Shown: positions 33,663 through 46,340 of the stretch, piece by piece
How the letters are laid out: the number at the start of each line of letters is the position of its first letter
Numbering within the stretch: position 1 is the first letter of the stretch
Assembly: GCA_964017185.1 (NCBI GenBank)
Contig: OZ024879.1
Span: forward strand, 21,827,456 to 21,891,455
Direction: 5' to 3'
From: Rugalucina vietnamica
Lineage: Eukaryota > Mollusca > Bivalvia > Lucinida > Lucinidae
Length of the DNA stretch: 64,000 bases
Notes under the pieces: model-generated
What the model was told of the DNA's origin: nothing
The model's database searches: none
The model's input: only the letters and a program-made list of their open reading frames with translations
Translations under genes and position numbers: made by a program

Positions 33663-33798
33663 CACCGTCAGTTTTATCGCCTCCCAAATGAAACCTTACA
33701 AGTAGCTAAGATAACTAGGCTCTTGCATTGCCTCAACAATGGATCTATCGGGAAGTACAAAGGATGTGACTTCGACAATATCAAGTTTGATCTAGATG
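33663..33798 (+). pseudogene. Tyrosine-recombinase-like exon, right half
   Basis: Begins with the second copy of the target duplication and continues the frame broken at 26528: QFYRLPNETLQVAKITRLLH, then NNGSIGKYKGCDFDNIKFD, with a donor 'gtaagt' at 33799. The Tyr of HRQFYRL would be the nucleophile candidate if the recombinase reading is right. The donor and the exact join across the duplication show that the LINE landed in the middle of a coding exon. Downstream exons were not found within the next few kb. Confidence 0.65.
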
Positions 33799-33799
33799 G

Positions 33800-36700
33800 T
33801 AAGTTAATTTTGTCCTTGATTTGTTTACAGCAGTATTCGATTTGTTAAAGTCCCTGTCACACACTCACGAGTTCGAGCTATGACATGCTACACGCCTGGA
33901 CCAAATAAACTCCAATAAACTTTGGTACATGTATGATATTGATTGGAAATATGTTGGCTTAGCAACAATGCTTTGCCCATCATGCTTGTTACTTAAATAC
34001 GAAATTTGAACAAAATATCTTCATTATTCATGACGCTATATCAATTAAAATACAATGGGTCGAGCACATGCTGAGCAGCTGCACGTTTAGTTTTGATGTT
34101 ATGATAAAAATGCGATACTAACATTTTGATAAGCCAGCTACAATTTCAGTTTTTAAGGACTTATGGGTGGTCACTGTATATACATAATTGAAGATTTACC
34201 TGTATTAAAAAGCATTGTTTATTTTGTCAACAATGCTACTTTCTTTAGCATGCTTTATCATGGGACTATTGAATATGTTGCAAATACATGGATTTGTGTA
34301 TACATGATTGTGGAATGAGTGTTCAGCTCAGAGCAAGTGAGTCATTTTTCAGTTACTTCCGGGTTGAAATCGTCGGACTCATTTTTCTTAGCTTTTTGAA
34401 AAAATAAGACAGATTTTTCGATGTAGTCATTGACTTCAATCATATAAGAACCTGAAACAAAAGGCATCTTTCAGCAAACAATAAGCGCACACGAGCCGCC
34501 CCAAGTTACAAACTTTCAGAATTTTCCAGAAAAATATGTTTACACTAACTTTTCCGAGAGAAATACATTTCCATGACCCCAAAATAACCTTTTTTGTCAG
34601 ATTATGTATCCTAGACATTTAGGCTTTGCGTAATCATTTTTCAGGAAATGGGTCCCACGAAAACCAGTTACATTTCCAATTTTACACCAAGCTATTAAAA
34701 ATTTTAAAATAACTATATTGAGTCATTCCTAGAATCAGTGACGTCTATTAGCAATAAATACATATCATCATTTGATTGACAGATTCAAGAAAACAGTAGA
34801 TTTCTGTTTTACATACCCCACCCACTCATGTCAATATTGATAAATCCTTAAACACATCGTCACAACGAATGCATATCTGAACTCAATAAACCCACCTTAA
34901 AATATATTACATATGGGTCTTTTCCAGAACACAAGTCGTTTTCAGTACGGTGTACTGTAGAACCCATAAAATAACAATTTTGTCTCCCTATAAAATCACC
35001 AACGCGGTGTAATAACTGCTAGGGATTGCAAAATCTGCGATTGTTTAGTGTCTGTCACTACAAAATCGCTAATAATTATTACTATCCACTACTATAATAT
35101 CACTGGAAGGAAAAGAAGATGAGTCTAGGATTTTGAGGCGTATACTCTAAATTTTTTGAACTATGTACCAAAACATTTGGAAAACGCTGCTCCGACTAAA
35201 TCGAAGAGGTCAGGATATTTTCAGACTTTAAATTTGCAGTACCTCAAAAACCATACCAATTAAGAAAAAACAAAACATCCCAACGGAGCCGCGCAAGAAT
35301 ATTATCAAACATTTGTAACCAAGAGAAACGTTCGAAATTTTTGTGGTCTTTCTTGAATCGACAGACCATCACCTTTCTTTCCACAATTCAAAGTCATGGC
35401 TTTGCAAAGCTAAAAATATTCAAAGTGACTTTACAACATATCATCGCATCTATTTATCACAATAAAACATCGATTCAAGCCCCTAAATGCATCGAAATGT
35501 ACCATTCAAAAAACTGGAAATGGCTGTCGAAACAAAGCTCATCTTTGATTGTAAATATCTCAGCGTGTGAAATTGCTCCTATTGGCTCACCCAGGTCATT
35601 AAAAAGTTCAGGGTATCTGCCTTCAAACGATACCAAGGGTTCTGGGCCAGGCTCTTGGGGATTTTTATGTTCCAGTATTTACGAAAGGACCCCTCTAAAA
35701 ATGGAACTCTTTTCAAAATGGCAACGAGAGTCAGGCGAAAAACTCAACAAGCCTCCCGCTTGAGTACAGCTTTTTCCCTCCCTACAAACAGAAAGGCAAT
35801 GGATCAAAACACTTAAAAATGATGTGTTACCTTATTTGTTTTACTTTAATCCAAATGTACAACACGTTTGCTGTTTAAAACACCATTGAATCCACACAGT
35901 TCCATGTTTTGTTTTTGGTTTCATTTCTTGGAATTGACTGACGTAATCAATAAACGTCACAGGTTCTGCGCCCCAGATATCGATTGTGTATTTATTCGCT
36001 TATAAGTTAACAATTATACTAAATCCAATTGTATTTGGCGAATGTCCACCCCAAAAATCACTCAAAAGAATCACTATACCCTTCTCAGTTTCATTTAGGT
36101 ATGCGCTTCACGTGGACGGGCACCTGCTAATTAATTGACAGATTAATGGGCGCGCGGGCGAGGATATGCGGAAGGTGTTGTGTTATATATATGCATGATA
36201 ATTTAAAAAAAAATGGATTGAAATACTAAAGGGGCTATTGAAGGGTGTTTAGATTTACACATGGTAGAGGGATAGGCCAATGAATTTGGAGTTTCCGAGA
36301 ACTTTCAAGGGAGTCTGAACCCCACCCCCATCCCCTTTCAAACATCTTGAGCAATCCCCGGAGTGTACTCCCATATTAAAGCAGTACGGGTATGTGCCGC
36401 AAAAAAGCCCCCCTTTTTGAGATTTATTAGCTCTAAAAGCACCCACTTTTTCTGAATGCACCCATTTTTTTCCCACTTCGATCAGCTCTAAAGGTACAAC
36501 TTTACCGTTCTTTCTTTTCAACTCTGAAAGCACCATTTTTTTTTTTTTCAGTTTTATCAGCTCCGTAAGCCTCCCCCCCCCACCTTTTTTTTTTGTTTAA
36601 CCTAGGGCGACACATATATACCAATTTTATATGTGGGTACCCCCACCCCCGGGCCTCTATGATTGACAAGAAGGAAATCGACCGGCATTTACACATTCGT

Positions 36701-37190
36701 CTCCTATGGTTAACAGTAGATGACAGAAAAAAAGTTGTTGAATGAAGGGTGCTGGGCAAAATGATATTTCTTGTGACTCCATTGCCGTAGAAATGAGCAG
36801 ATATTTTACCTTCGATTTTTCCCCAAGCATGAGTCGGGGTGAATGAAAACTTAGAAGGTTGTCTTGGGATATTAAGCAGGGATTTTACCGAAATGTGTGT
36901 CCCTGCAGTGCAGAGTTGTAAGTCGTAGGGGTGACCAAGGCTAGTTGATGCATGGGGTAGGTTGATGCAGTTTCAATAAATCGTCAACGAGGTTATCTAA
37001 GACATCAGAACTACAAAATAAAGTTGTCCTTTGCTTAATACCATCTTTTCCGGAAGTTTGGTGGGGTTTTAAGAACAATATGAAAATTGTATCAACTTGC
37101 CCCGATCTGATGAAATGTCTAGTCAACGCATCATCCGTGTAATATAATTATATTCCTTAACCCCATGTTTATGTAATGAAACTGGGTTAT
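33800..37190. other. No gene seen; AT-rich with T and C runs
   Basis: A 140-codon plus frame at 35341-35763 has no ATG at its head, domain or splice context, so it is not called. 36530-36600 holds T and C homopolymer runs. No RNA gene is recognised. Confidence 0.4.
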
Positions 37191-37199
37191 ACGGGGTAT

Positions 37200-37345
37200 T
37201 AAATTTTTTTTTCTAATCCAAAACATAGATTGTGGGTACTCGGCGAGACGATTTGAACGTGTACACACAACTGATGTTTTGTCAAATTTTCAATTTTTAC
37301 AGCTGAGAAAAATCTCTGTATATTTCATGGGCAAGTTTTCGTTGT
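37200..37345. mobile_element. Hairpin MITE family, degenerate copy 2
   Basis: 'caaaacatagattgtgggta' at about 37219 begins the family hairpin, but the second arm is degraded ('acaactgatgttttg'). The outer block 'tttcatgggcaagttttc' near 37327 matches copies 1 and 4. Confidence 0.7.
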
Positions 37346-37585
37346 GTTACGGCTACGAAGTCATCACAGTAGACCTACCTTCTATCCAAACAATCTCTAT
37401 TCTTTTGAGCAAACCAAAATGTTAATGCCCGTGCTATCAATACATCATAACACCGTGATTGTCACAATATCGGTATCAAAAGGTAAAAAAATAAGCCATA
37501 AAAAAGAGAAACAATGAAGAGGGGGGGGGGCGGGGGCGTGAAACCGGTAACTTCACCTTCAGCGTCTGCTGTTAGTTAGATTCTA

Positions 37586-37587
37586 GT

Positions 37588-37620
<33 letters not shown>

Positions 37621-37650
37621 CGTTTTTTTTGTTTTTTGTTTTTTTTTTTC
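37586..37650. repeat. Poly(T) tract
   Basis: Almost uninterrupted T for about 60 bases with a few C and G. It is followed by 'tgactggggcgttaagcctc' at 37758, so it may be the tail of a SINE in reverse orientation, though the order argues for independent slippage. Confidence 0.8.
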
Positions 37651-38079
37651 GATCTCAAGAATGCTACCTGTTATGTTCTCTGTACGCCACCACCATGCTG
37701 AAATAACAACCAATAGGCATTACGGTACAAGTCGTCCCGACATGACTGAAAAATTGCTGACTGGGGCGTTAAGCCTCCATACAAAAAAAAAGAGAGAGAA
37801 AAAAATATGAAAAAGAAAAACAAGTAACGATTATGATCTTGACCAACAAATTAGCTGTCCAGGGGAAGCAATCAATACGCAGCATGCTAAAATTCGACAC
37901 GCAGTTTATTATCTTAGCTGGTGAGTACGTGTCTTGCTATAATGTCAAAAATTAACCCAAGACTCGCCTCGCTTCCAAGAAAAAGTAAGAATGGGAGTAA
38001 ACTGCTTAGGCATTTTACAATTCCGGGTGTTATTTTCAATCTGAGGAACACAATGATGAGATTCCATTGTTTATTTCTT

Positions 38080-38285
38080 CACCAAGGTGTAAAAGTTTTG
38101 ATATTTTCCTTACTTTTCTTTCAAACATAGATTATGGGTGCACGTTAGAACAGCCTCGGCGAGGCGGTTCTAACGAGTACCAGCAATCTATGTTTTGGAG
38201 CTTACCCTAGTGTTACTACACAAAAATGGGGTGTAAGGGGGTATTCAATACACGGACATGTTATCCTGATAAAATTCCAGTGTGT
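38080..38285. mobile_element. Hairpin MITE family, copy 3
   Basis: The palindrome at 38123-38196 has arms 'caaacatagattatgggtgc' and the complementary 'accagcaatctatgttttgg', with centre 'cctcggcgagg'. The flank 'gtaagggggtattcaataca' matches copies 1 and 4. Confidence 0.8.
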
Positions 38286-38299
38286 GTGTGTGGGGGGGG

Positions 38300-38895
38300 G
38301 GCTTACAACGGTTCTTCTGGGGTGGTTAGCGGCTAGATGTTCAATCTTTCAAAGAGAGCTAATTACCAGGGTGACGATGTTATGTTCTATAACATCAGCC
38401 TAATAAATCGGCGAATTAATCACTTATTCACGGGACAATACACAACTTTGCGATATTTATTTCATCTTTGTGCTTCAATTTTGCTTAAGTTTCTACAGAG
38501 CATCCCATATCTGAGATCTACACACGACTTTAGCTTACATTTCAGGGAAAACAACAAATGCGTGACCTGGATTATTTATATACACATTGGTTTCCCCTTC
38601 CTATAGACGCTTCTTTTTATAGGCGGATGGACGACGAACGGACACCGGAGCATGGGTACACTATAAGCTCACCTTGTGAGCTTAACGGCTAAGGTGAGCT
38701 AAAACGAGTCTGGAGATGCCCAATAATTAAAACATGTTCTGAGGAAAAACTATGTCACCCCAACCGACCAAATCTAACTAAACAGTCTAGTTTGTGCAAT
38801 TTAGTTGAAATTAGCAAAAACATGGCCTAGTGAACTTTCAGTAATGTTTCTGTTAAAATCCATCCATTGACTGATTCAGAATATATCGTGGCGGA

Positions 38896-38938
<43 letters not shown>

Positions 38939-41680
38939 CAGTTTTAAGGGGCGTTTGCAAAGAAAATTAGGTCGAGGTCACCAAAATCTAAATTCTTTCA
39001 GCTATATTCCAACCATGACTGTATATAGGCTGTGAAAGTTTACTGTCAAAATCCAGACACTGTTCCAAGACATCCCATCAGAAAGAAGCTATGCGGAGAC
39101 CAACAGAATCAGCACCAGAGATAATATGATCACTCTTCTTTCGGGGTGGAGGGAAGGGGGGACATAATAAGAATATGATACTTCATGTCAAAATTTGGCT
39201 TCGACTGGCAAAGAGGTTTAAGATCTTTTAAAATTGTGGATGACTGCCTATCTAATAAGCTCTCACCTATGAGCCTTTGGTGAGCTTAACTGAGAAAGGA
39301 AATGGTTGATAAGAAATGAAAGAAAACAACAACACATCATTTTATACCAGTTTGAATGTCTGTTGTAATTATGCGCATACATGACATTGGACAATCAACA
39401 AAATTTCAACAAAATCTGGCTGCTTAGGCACAATACGTAGATGCTTGAAATTTCAAATTTGCGCTGCTAAATAAGAACACCATCAATATGCATAGGCAAA
39501 ATGAAAGGCACATATCAGCTGTCCAGTAACTGCACAGCTGATCAGCATCTTTGTTATCGTTACGCAGGTAGTACAACCACTTTTCTTCAATCCAAAATTT
39601 CAAGCTTCTAGCCTTCTTCTGTGATTGCATAGGCCGGATTGTGTCAGACATGGTTGGCAGCGAAGACAGTCGAAATGTACTAGTACTGAGACAGAAATAG
39701 CTCAGACGGGCATACAATGAGATATGGTTGTCTGATGGGTGAAAAAAGTTCAACTGTTATCCCAAAGGGTTAAGTTCAGTTCTCATTTTGCAATGAATCA
39801 ATCTGCAAACATTGAAGAAATTGTATGAATAACATTAATTCTTTATCACTATGAATGGCTTTAGAAATACATAACATTTGAGTTGTCTCCCTTCCAATTA
39901 AACATTGAAATTTGTTGTTGTTGGTTCCTGGTTCGTTTTTTCTTATTATTGAGAATGTAGCTGTTATCTGTTTTTGAGGATTTTAATTTTTGGATTGGAA
40001 TGTGTGCACATGCACAAAGCATTCCCATTGTTTTTCATCAACAGAATAATAAGAAAATGACAATTATGTACAAGACAACCAATGCTTATTGAATGAAGAC
40101 AGCTACATGTATACCTTACAATTTGACACAACATACAATCCTCAACATGTCTTATTTAAGAACAAAGGTGTGCAAAAAGTGTTAACAACAAATATATTTT
40201 ATATTATGAAACTTTTGAAAACAATCATTTTGCAGTATACTTGATATGCACCATGAAAACAGTGTGGAAGTTTTATTTTACAATGCACAAGGAAAATACA
40301 CATGTAAATTCTGGTATGCTGGGTCACAATCTTCTCCATTGACAACACAAAGTACATAGTAATGATACATCTTGTTCCTGGGTTTTTTTGCATAATGCAT
40401 CTTTGGTACAACCATGGCAGGTGAGAAGTATATGTCAACCAACAAACTTTAACCCTCCTCTGTCTTCTTGGCCTAAAAATAAACAGGGTATAACAATTTT
40501 TATGCAATTTGTCATGTAGCTCTGTCTCATATATAGCCCTGAATTTAAAATTACCAATGCACACTCTTCTTTAGAATAAAGTATCATTAGGAAAACACTT
40601 TCGAGTAATACCCACATTTTTCTTGCAGCAATAAAAATGTTCTTTTCGTCTGTTTCAATTTTCTTTTTTCTTTTTTGCTTCTGATCATATATTGAACAGC
40701 CACCATGACATTACAGAGACATATTCCAATGAATACATGCATTAACAGATTCTTGTAAGTACAACTAAATTAATTGAACTTTGCAAAAACAGTGCAAACC
40801 CTAAAGTATCTTTATGTTTCTCATAATAATGAAATCTGAATTGATATTTGTATGCTTAAACTCAGATCTAATAATCCTGGATATGTAACTACTGTGAATG
40901 TATGGTATTTATTAGAAATATGTTGTCTTGGCTAGGTTGTCAAATCTGTAATTGATAAGTTGACAAGCTGATAATTCAATTATATGAGCAAATATCCAAG
41001 ATTTTTTTTTTATTAAGCAATAGCTTTAATATATTAAAATCAAGCAAAGACAACATAAATTGACATTTGCTTTAGTGCCATATCCAGGTTATTTTAGATC
41101 TGAGGTATAATACACATGTATATTAAAAGAAAATTGCATGTTAAACATACAAACAATTCAGATACCATCACTGACTTACCTGCATAGGTTTTGTTTGTTA
41201 ATGTATTGGGCAGTGGTGGCTTCATCTTAGCTTCCTGTTCAAATGGGGTGGTGGTGGCTGTTCATTTGATGTTCGGCATGAACTCGTTTTACTAAAATCA
41301 GAATAAAAATCATATAGCATCCGACCACAGAATTAAACAGTCATGGTATCACAGTCAACAACTGGAAGTTTGTATTTTAAAAACAAACAAAAATGATAAT
41401 TAATGACACTTGCAAAAATGGTAATGATAGCAGAAATTCTGGTTATGGGGGGTACAGGGGTGTATAGAACATCAGGTGTTAGGTGGGGTTGGGGTTGAGC
41501 AAACATGCTGACGGGAAAATTGCCCATAATCAATATTCTGATCAAAATGTCTATTTATTTCACTGAAAATTTTCATTTTTTTACAGCAGAAAAAAATATT
41601 GCATGACCAAGTTATCATAATATTAAAATATGATGACATATGTAATGAGTCATTGTAAGTTGTAGCCCCACCCTACCAGC
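38300..41680. other. Repeat fragments only; no gene
   Basis: 38627-38705 is a reversed head of the 'gctcacctgagccgaaggct' family. 38898-38938 is a poly(T) run. 39495-39660 is a reversed partial copy of the MITE at 15584 ('cagctgatcagcatctttgt'). The remainder is AT-rich without supported exons. Confidence 0.5.
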
Positions 41681-41689
41681 CTGCTGCAC

Positions 41690-42500
41690 CCCCCCCCCCC
41701 CACACACACACACACATATATGGATACTACTGGGTAGAGTGGGGATATCCAGATTAAAGTGCAATCACTTTTTGTCCCTGCAGCGGCAGTGCAGGGAAGA
41801 TGCCAGGTTTTTACAGTATTATCCTTACCCTAATGAGGCAGGGCAAAGATCATGGGTTTGACCTCAAGTGTCTCCTGAGACAATGGGGTTGACTTATTGC
41901 AGGGCACCGAAAACTGGAATGTCATAATCCCCGCCCTTCCCCACAGTTTAGGGTGGAGGGGCATGTTCCTAATTGTGTAGAAAATTACGCTTGGCATTTC
42001 GCAGAGTAACTTGAGATGATGATCAGAAATTGATCGCCTCAGTATATGAAGATATATAGTGGAGCGGACTGATGCAGGGGTAGAGTGGTTGATTCCCGTC
42101 TTGGCGGTCCCAGGCTCAATCCTCAGCTGGGGCACTTTTAGTTGTGGCCTTGAGCAAGTCACATTTTCCACAGCTCCTAAGGTTATGCATCAGTCATTTG
42201 TAAACACTGCATCCCCCCCCCACACACACACCTAGGGAAAGGGTGGGGGAAATTAACAGGGCTGAAGTGCGGGGCAATTACTTTTCAAGTGTCCCGGCAG
42301 TGCATGCGAAATAACGGGGTTTGACATTAAGATCTTTACCCCAAAGAGATTTTCTACTGCGAAGGGCGGGGCAAAGAGCAAAGTTTTGACCTCCAGTTTG
42401 CCCCCTGGGTGGGGCTCAGAGCAGAGACCTGAAACTGAAAAGTCATAATCGCTGCCCTTCCCCGTAGGTGGGGGAGCAGTGGTTACAAATGACTGGTTCA
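41690..42500 (+). repeat. Diverged direct duplication around a SINE-like insert
   Basis: 41690-41965 and 42190-42480 share the order: poly(C)/(CA)n start, 'gcaat.acttttt..tgtccc', 'gggcaaag', 'tttgacctc' and 'gtcataatc..cgcccttcccc'. The unit is about 500 bp apart and non-coding. The CORE-SINE-like sequence at 42060 lies between the two. Confidence 0.6.
42060..42182 (+). mobile_element. CORE-SINE-like element (MIR-type core)
   Basis: The head contains Pol III-like boxes ('ggggtagagtggttg' and 'ggctcaatcctcagctgggg'). The body 'tgtggccttgagcaagtcac' resembles the conserved CORE domain known from vertebrate MIR and cephalopod OR elements (pattern gaccttgggcaagtcac). Only one copy is seen here, so this is a similarity call. 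Confidence 0.5.
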
Positions 42501-44027
42501 TAATGGTCAGAAATTGATTGACTCAGTAAACGGTAGGCCTAAAGAAAAAACAAAACAAAAATGTCTGACTTGGCAATGCTGCGCGTCAATGTTGACCGAT
42601 CGGATGTCATTTCTTTCCAACAAAGATTTTGAGAAATATTTTGGAAAGTGCAGAACAGTATTCGAATTAAACTCTTCTGAGAATATAAACGCTGTAAAAC
42701 AACACTGAATGGCTTTATCGTGTTTATTCCATTTCTTACCACTTTTGTGGATTCTTTCTTTCCCAGGTGTTGTCAAACTTGTTATCGATTTTGTTTTTTT
42801 ACACATTCCGGAAGCTCAACTTTGATGACGATTTCCTCAATAAATTGGACTTCTCCCGCGTAGCTACTCAGCTATAAGACGGACTAGAGTTTACACTTCG
42901 AGTTTTTGATAAATGTTCCGTTATTCCTTCTGGGGGATTTTTTTGTTCCATTATTTTCAAAGACATGTCTCTCAAGATAATAATTTTCGAGAACTCAGGT
43001 GCTTCTTTTCCCATTGCATTTAGATAGCGTTCCTTGATCTGTTAAAGTTAAAAATGTTAAAAGTAGATGTAAATAGGATAGAAAAAAGTAAACAAATATC
43101 AAGACAGAACTGACACTTCAAGTTACTCGCAAAATAAAGCCCATAAATTAGGGAGATTTTCGCGCCATTTTCATGACGCCATTTTGAAGGGATTATTTTT
43201 TGACGCGCTTGGTGACGTTTTGTAAATACTTTCACAACTTTTGACGTCGTTGCCGTTCGACTAGTTATTGCGTTTTGAAAGAAAGTCTTGGATATTCTCT
43301 CAAATACATGAATCATGAGCTTGTAAACTTTGCATAACCTATATCATACTAAGTTTATTCAATACAGCTAAGACAACATTTTAACTGAAAAATGGACCGT
43401 TCCCTTGTTTTGAATCTTAAATTAATGACAAGAATTGAAGAAAATAAATTTGTGATTGGTCAGAAAAACTCTGCTTGTTTAGTGTTTAGAAAATCCGTAC
43501 GAGGTACTCTCTGTCGCTTTCAAGGTCACTTTGTGTGTTGGCTTTGAAGCGACATGTTCGATGAATAAAATGCCATAAACCTTACGGGTTTTCTGGTTTA
43601 AATTTCTATTTTAGCATCTCTATTAATAGCGAGAAATGCCCATGCGCTAACAACACAGATTCTATTTTATCATCAACCAACAAACCAATATGTCCGTCCA
43701 CAAACATAGATAACTATCTTAGCATCTCACAACCAAGCGATAAGCTCTACCACAACCCAGTGAGATGCTCATCTTTAGGCGTCAAGGTGTTGTGCTCAAC
43801 CGCTGGTCAGCCTCGCTCAAAATATGCCACTAGCGGTACAGCGTTGGCCGCGCACATCACAGCAGCCGATGAGTTCCCGGACGCGGGAAACTAATATAGT
43901 GTATTTGTTTACAACTTGTCATCGCTCGTGCAGAAATGTGTATATATTCTGGCGGAGACGGTCGTGAAGGCATAGCTTGCACGTGCTGGTGTATTGAGTT
44001 AATTCATATATATCAATTCATTTACAG
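42501..44027. other. No gene seen
   Basis: AT-rich, with overlapping short frames on both strands at 42507-42806. None has domain support or a convincing splice context. Confidence 0.4.
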
Positions 44028-44570
44028 GCTGTTATTCAGTGTTGGATAAAAATTCCGTTTCTCTGTGATTTTTGCCTTCGCGGATATAAATACAAACGGA
44101 ACTTAACACGTAATGTGAGTGAGAAGCATTCCAGCCATGAACACTGGAATTGCACAGTAGAAGAATGTCATGCGAAGTTCATCCGCAGAAGCTACTTGTC
44201 AAAACGTTTGACAATATGCCATGGATATGATATGGTCACGGCTAGGCAAAGTGCATTAAAAGCCTCAAAGGGTTAAATGCAGAAACATTCTAATTATGAG
44301 GACGTCATTGACGATGATACAATATTGGATCTTCTAGCGGTGGCTGATGGAACATTAAACAATCAATCTTTCAATGACACAATGACAAGTTTTAATTTGA
44401 AACAGTTTAGAACGAAGCATGGAGCTGATTAAAAGAGTGATTACATAACTGATGGTAAAATTGACAATTCTATGGATACTGATAGTGCTACAGGTGGTGA
44501 ACTGACATGTTTTAGCGATGATGATGCTGACATAAGTTTTAATAGTGATGTTCATGATGGCCTGAGATGA
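44028..44570 (+). pseudogene. C2H2 zinc-finger protein exon, decayed
   Basis: After an acceptor ('caattcatttacag') a single frame of 181 codons reads FLCDFCLRGYKYKRNLTRNV, WNCTVEECHAKFIRRSYLSK and RLTICHGYD, then acidic tail (YEDVIDDDTILDLLAVADGT; FSDDDADISF). These are two C2H2 fingers, each with the first zinc-binding His replaced (by Asn and Arg). In-frame TAA codons lie at 44274 and 44430, and a final TGA at 44568. Finger loss plus two stops indicates a pseudogene of a zinc-finger gene family; I recall bivalve proteins with a similar finger-plus-acidic layout. Confidence 0.7.
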
Positions 44571-45489
44571 TGACGACGCCGCATGAGTCCCACTTTAGAA
44601 AGTTTATTACAAGCACACTATAGAAACTCCTATTACAAGCCCAAATTTATTCGACCAAAAATCATTAATTTGTTACTCTACTTAAAAACAGGGTTTGGGG
44701 CTCTTTTTACTACAAAGACAATTATATTGACCATGGCACTTACCTAACCCTTACTTTAACTTGATGTTATAAAATGACATGATATCAATTGTAGAATCAG
44801 TTAAACATACTTAGTAGTGTGGTTAGGTACATGCTTAAGTGCAGCAATGCTGTGTGCATGGGTGTCTAATCTGCTAGACCAGACCTAGAAATGTGTGTAA
44901 TGCACATCAAAATAAGTTCCTTTTTGTAGCCACAGCCTTTCTAGTATACAATGTTAAGTGTATTTAGTTTCACCTGTTCATTTATGAGTTTGGGGTCAAT
45001 AAGGGGTGACCCCTTCAAAGGAGGTACAACAACAACAACAAGGAATTTCTATTTGGCAAGTCATAAAATTGACTTGCAGTTTTCATTACTATCGGTAAAA
45101 CATTGACACTAAACCTCTTTTGAACACTTTCAACAAAGTTTTACTAACAATTATGATTTAGAGGTAGAGGCAACCGAAAACAAAAAAAAAATAATCACGA
45201 TCTTATCAAGTCACGAAAACTAATGACATTTCAAAAATCGCTCCAAGTGTAAAATATTTGCCTCTTACAATTGTTTAGGTAATTCAAATGATTTTTAAAT
45301 GAAAATCACTAGGTTTTTAAAAGATCTTATGACTGATTAAGAGGTAAATGTTTCCATTGTAGTCGACCAATCAAGCGTATCGATAACTTGTTTACACAAA
45401 GATACGTGTTATGAGCTGTTATGAAAACACGCCCGAAGGTGTGGAAATTTATGGCATATCTAATTGCATTGGGACAACATCTTAATTTG

Positions 45490-45645
45490 AGTAAGGGACC
45501 AGTCATTTATTATCAGGCAGGGGGCTGGTTATATTTTCGTTAAAGTACAGAAAGTAAACATGACCCCCCAGATATCTGCCGTAAATAATTTTAGCAGGGC
45601 AAAAGCTTTTGATTTTTTTACCCCCCCCCCCCAGCAATATTTGCC
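45490..45645 (-). repeat. G/C-tract repeat, inverted relative to 58320-58500
   Basis: 'gggaccagtcattta' and 'ggctggttat' followed by a long homopolymer C run appear here; on the opposite strand the same words occur at 58320-58500. Both are next to poly(C) tracts. Non-coding dispersed family. Confidence 0.6.
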
Positions 45646-45751
45646 CAATTTTGCTTTATGTACTGCTGACTTGGCTACATGCAAATTAATGAACACTGCT
45701 ATGTTTATGTATATATATTTTGTATACATATTTCATGTTAGTTTATTTTAG

Positions 45752-46098
45752 GCATGAACATTATTGAAAGAAAAAACTACACTGCTCATGCACATGCAGT
45801 ACTCACACAAGCGTCCCACATCTTTGATCACATGAATTGTAATCCAGTGTTTGACGGGATACGTGACGATGAAATAGATAAAATGACTCTTGAAGATTTT
45901 GTTGATTATGAAGATAAACGGATGCAGTATAATGTATTTATGACATGCAACGATCTGGCATTTCGTGTTCAAGATTCCCCAGGGCCTAGAGATAGCCTTG
46001 ACCCAATGTCCGGTCTTGTGTCAGAAACAAAAGAACTTTTCTTTAATAACAGACTTTTTAGTTACATAATTAAATGCTTCAGATACAAAGCAGAGTGA
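45752..46098 (+). CDS. Orphan exon-like ORF, 114 aa
   Basis: A possible acceptor ('gtttattttag') precedes an ATG two bases later. The peptide begins MNIIERKNYTAHAHAVLTQA, has an acidic middle (DGIRDDEIDKMTLEDFVDYE), then CNDLAFRVQDSPGPRD, and ends CFRYKAE. Composition suggests real protein, perhaps the last exon of a gene (the zinc-finger pseudogene is 1.2 kb upstream, but no join is demonstrated). Family not recognised. Confidence 0.35.
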
Positions 46099-46340
46099 CA
46101 TGCCTGGGCATGCCTATTACACGAAAGTATTAAAGTTCATTTTAAAGCAATTCCAAGTTGGTGAGCTATATATGGAATATATATAAAAAAAATGACTGCT
46201 CTAAAGATGGCGCCACGTGTGACTTCTGCACTGAACATCCTTTTAGAGGACCATATTTTTTCAAGAGTACTATCCTGGTGATAACGGTGATTTCTTCATA
46301 TGCTACTATATGGTGTCCGAAATGGGTCAAATCTAACGGT

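Noticed and set aside
35341..35763. 140-codon plus-strand ORF
   Set aside because: No recognisable domain, no ATG at its head, no splice signals, composition close to the surrounding AT-rich DNA.
36255..36759. Minus-strand ORFs of 85-93 codons
   Set aside because: They run through T/C homopolymers and lack any domain or exon boundary.
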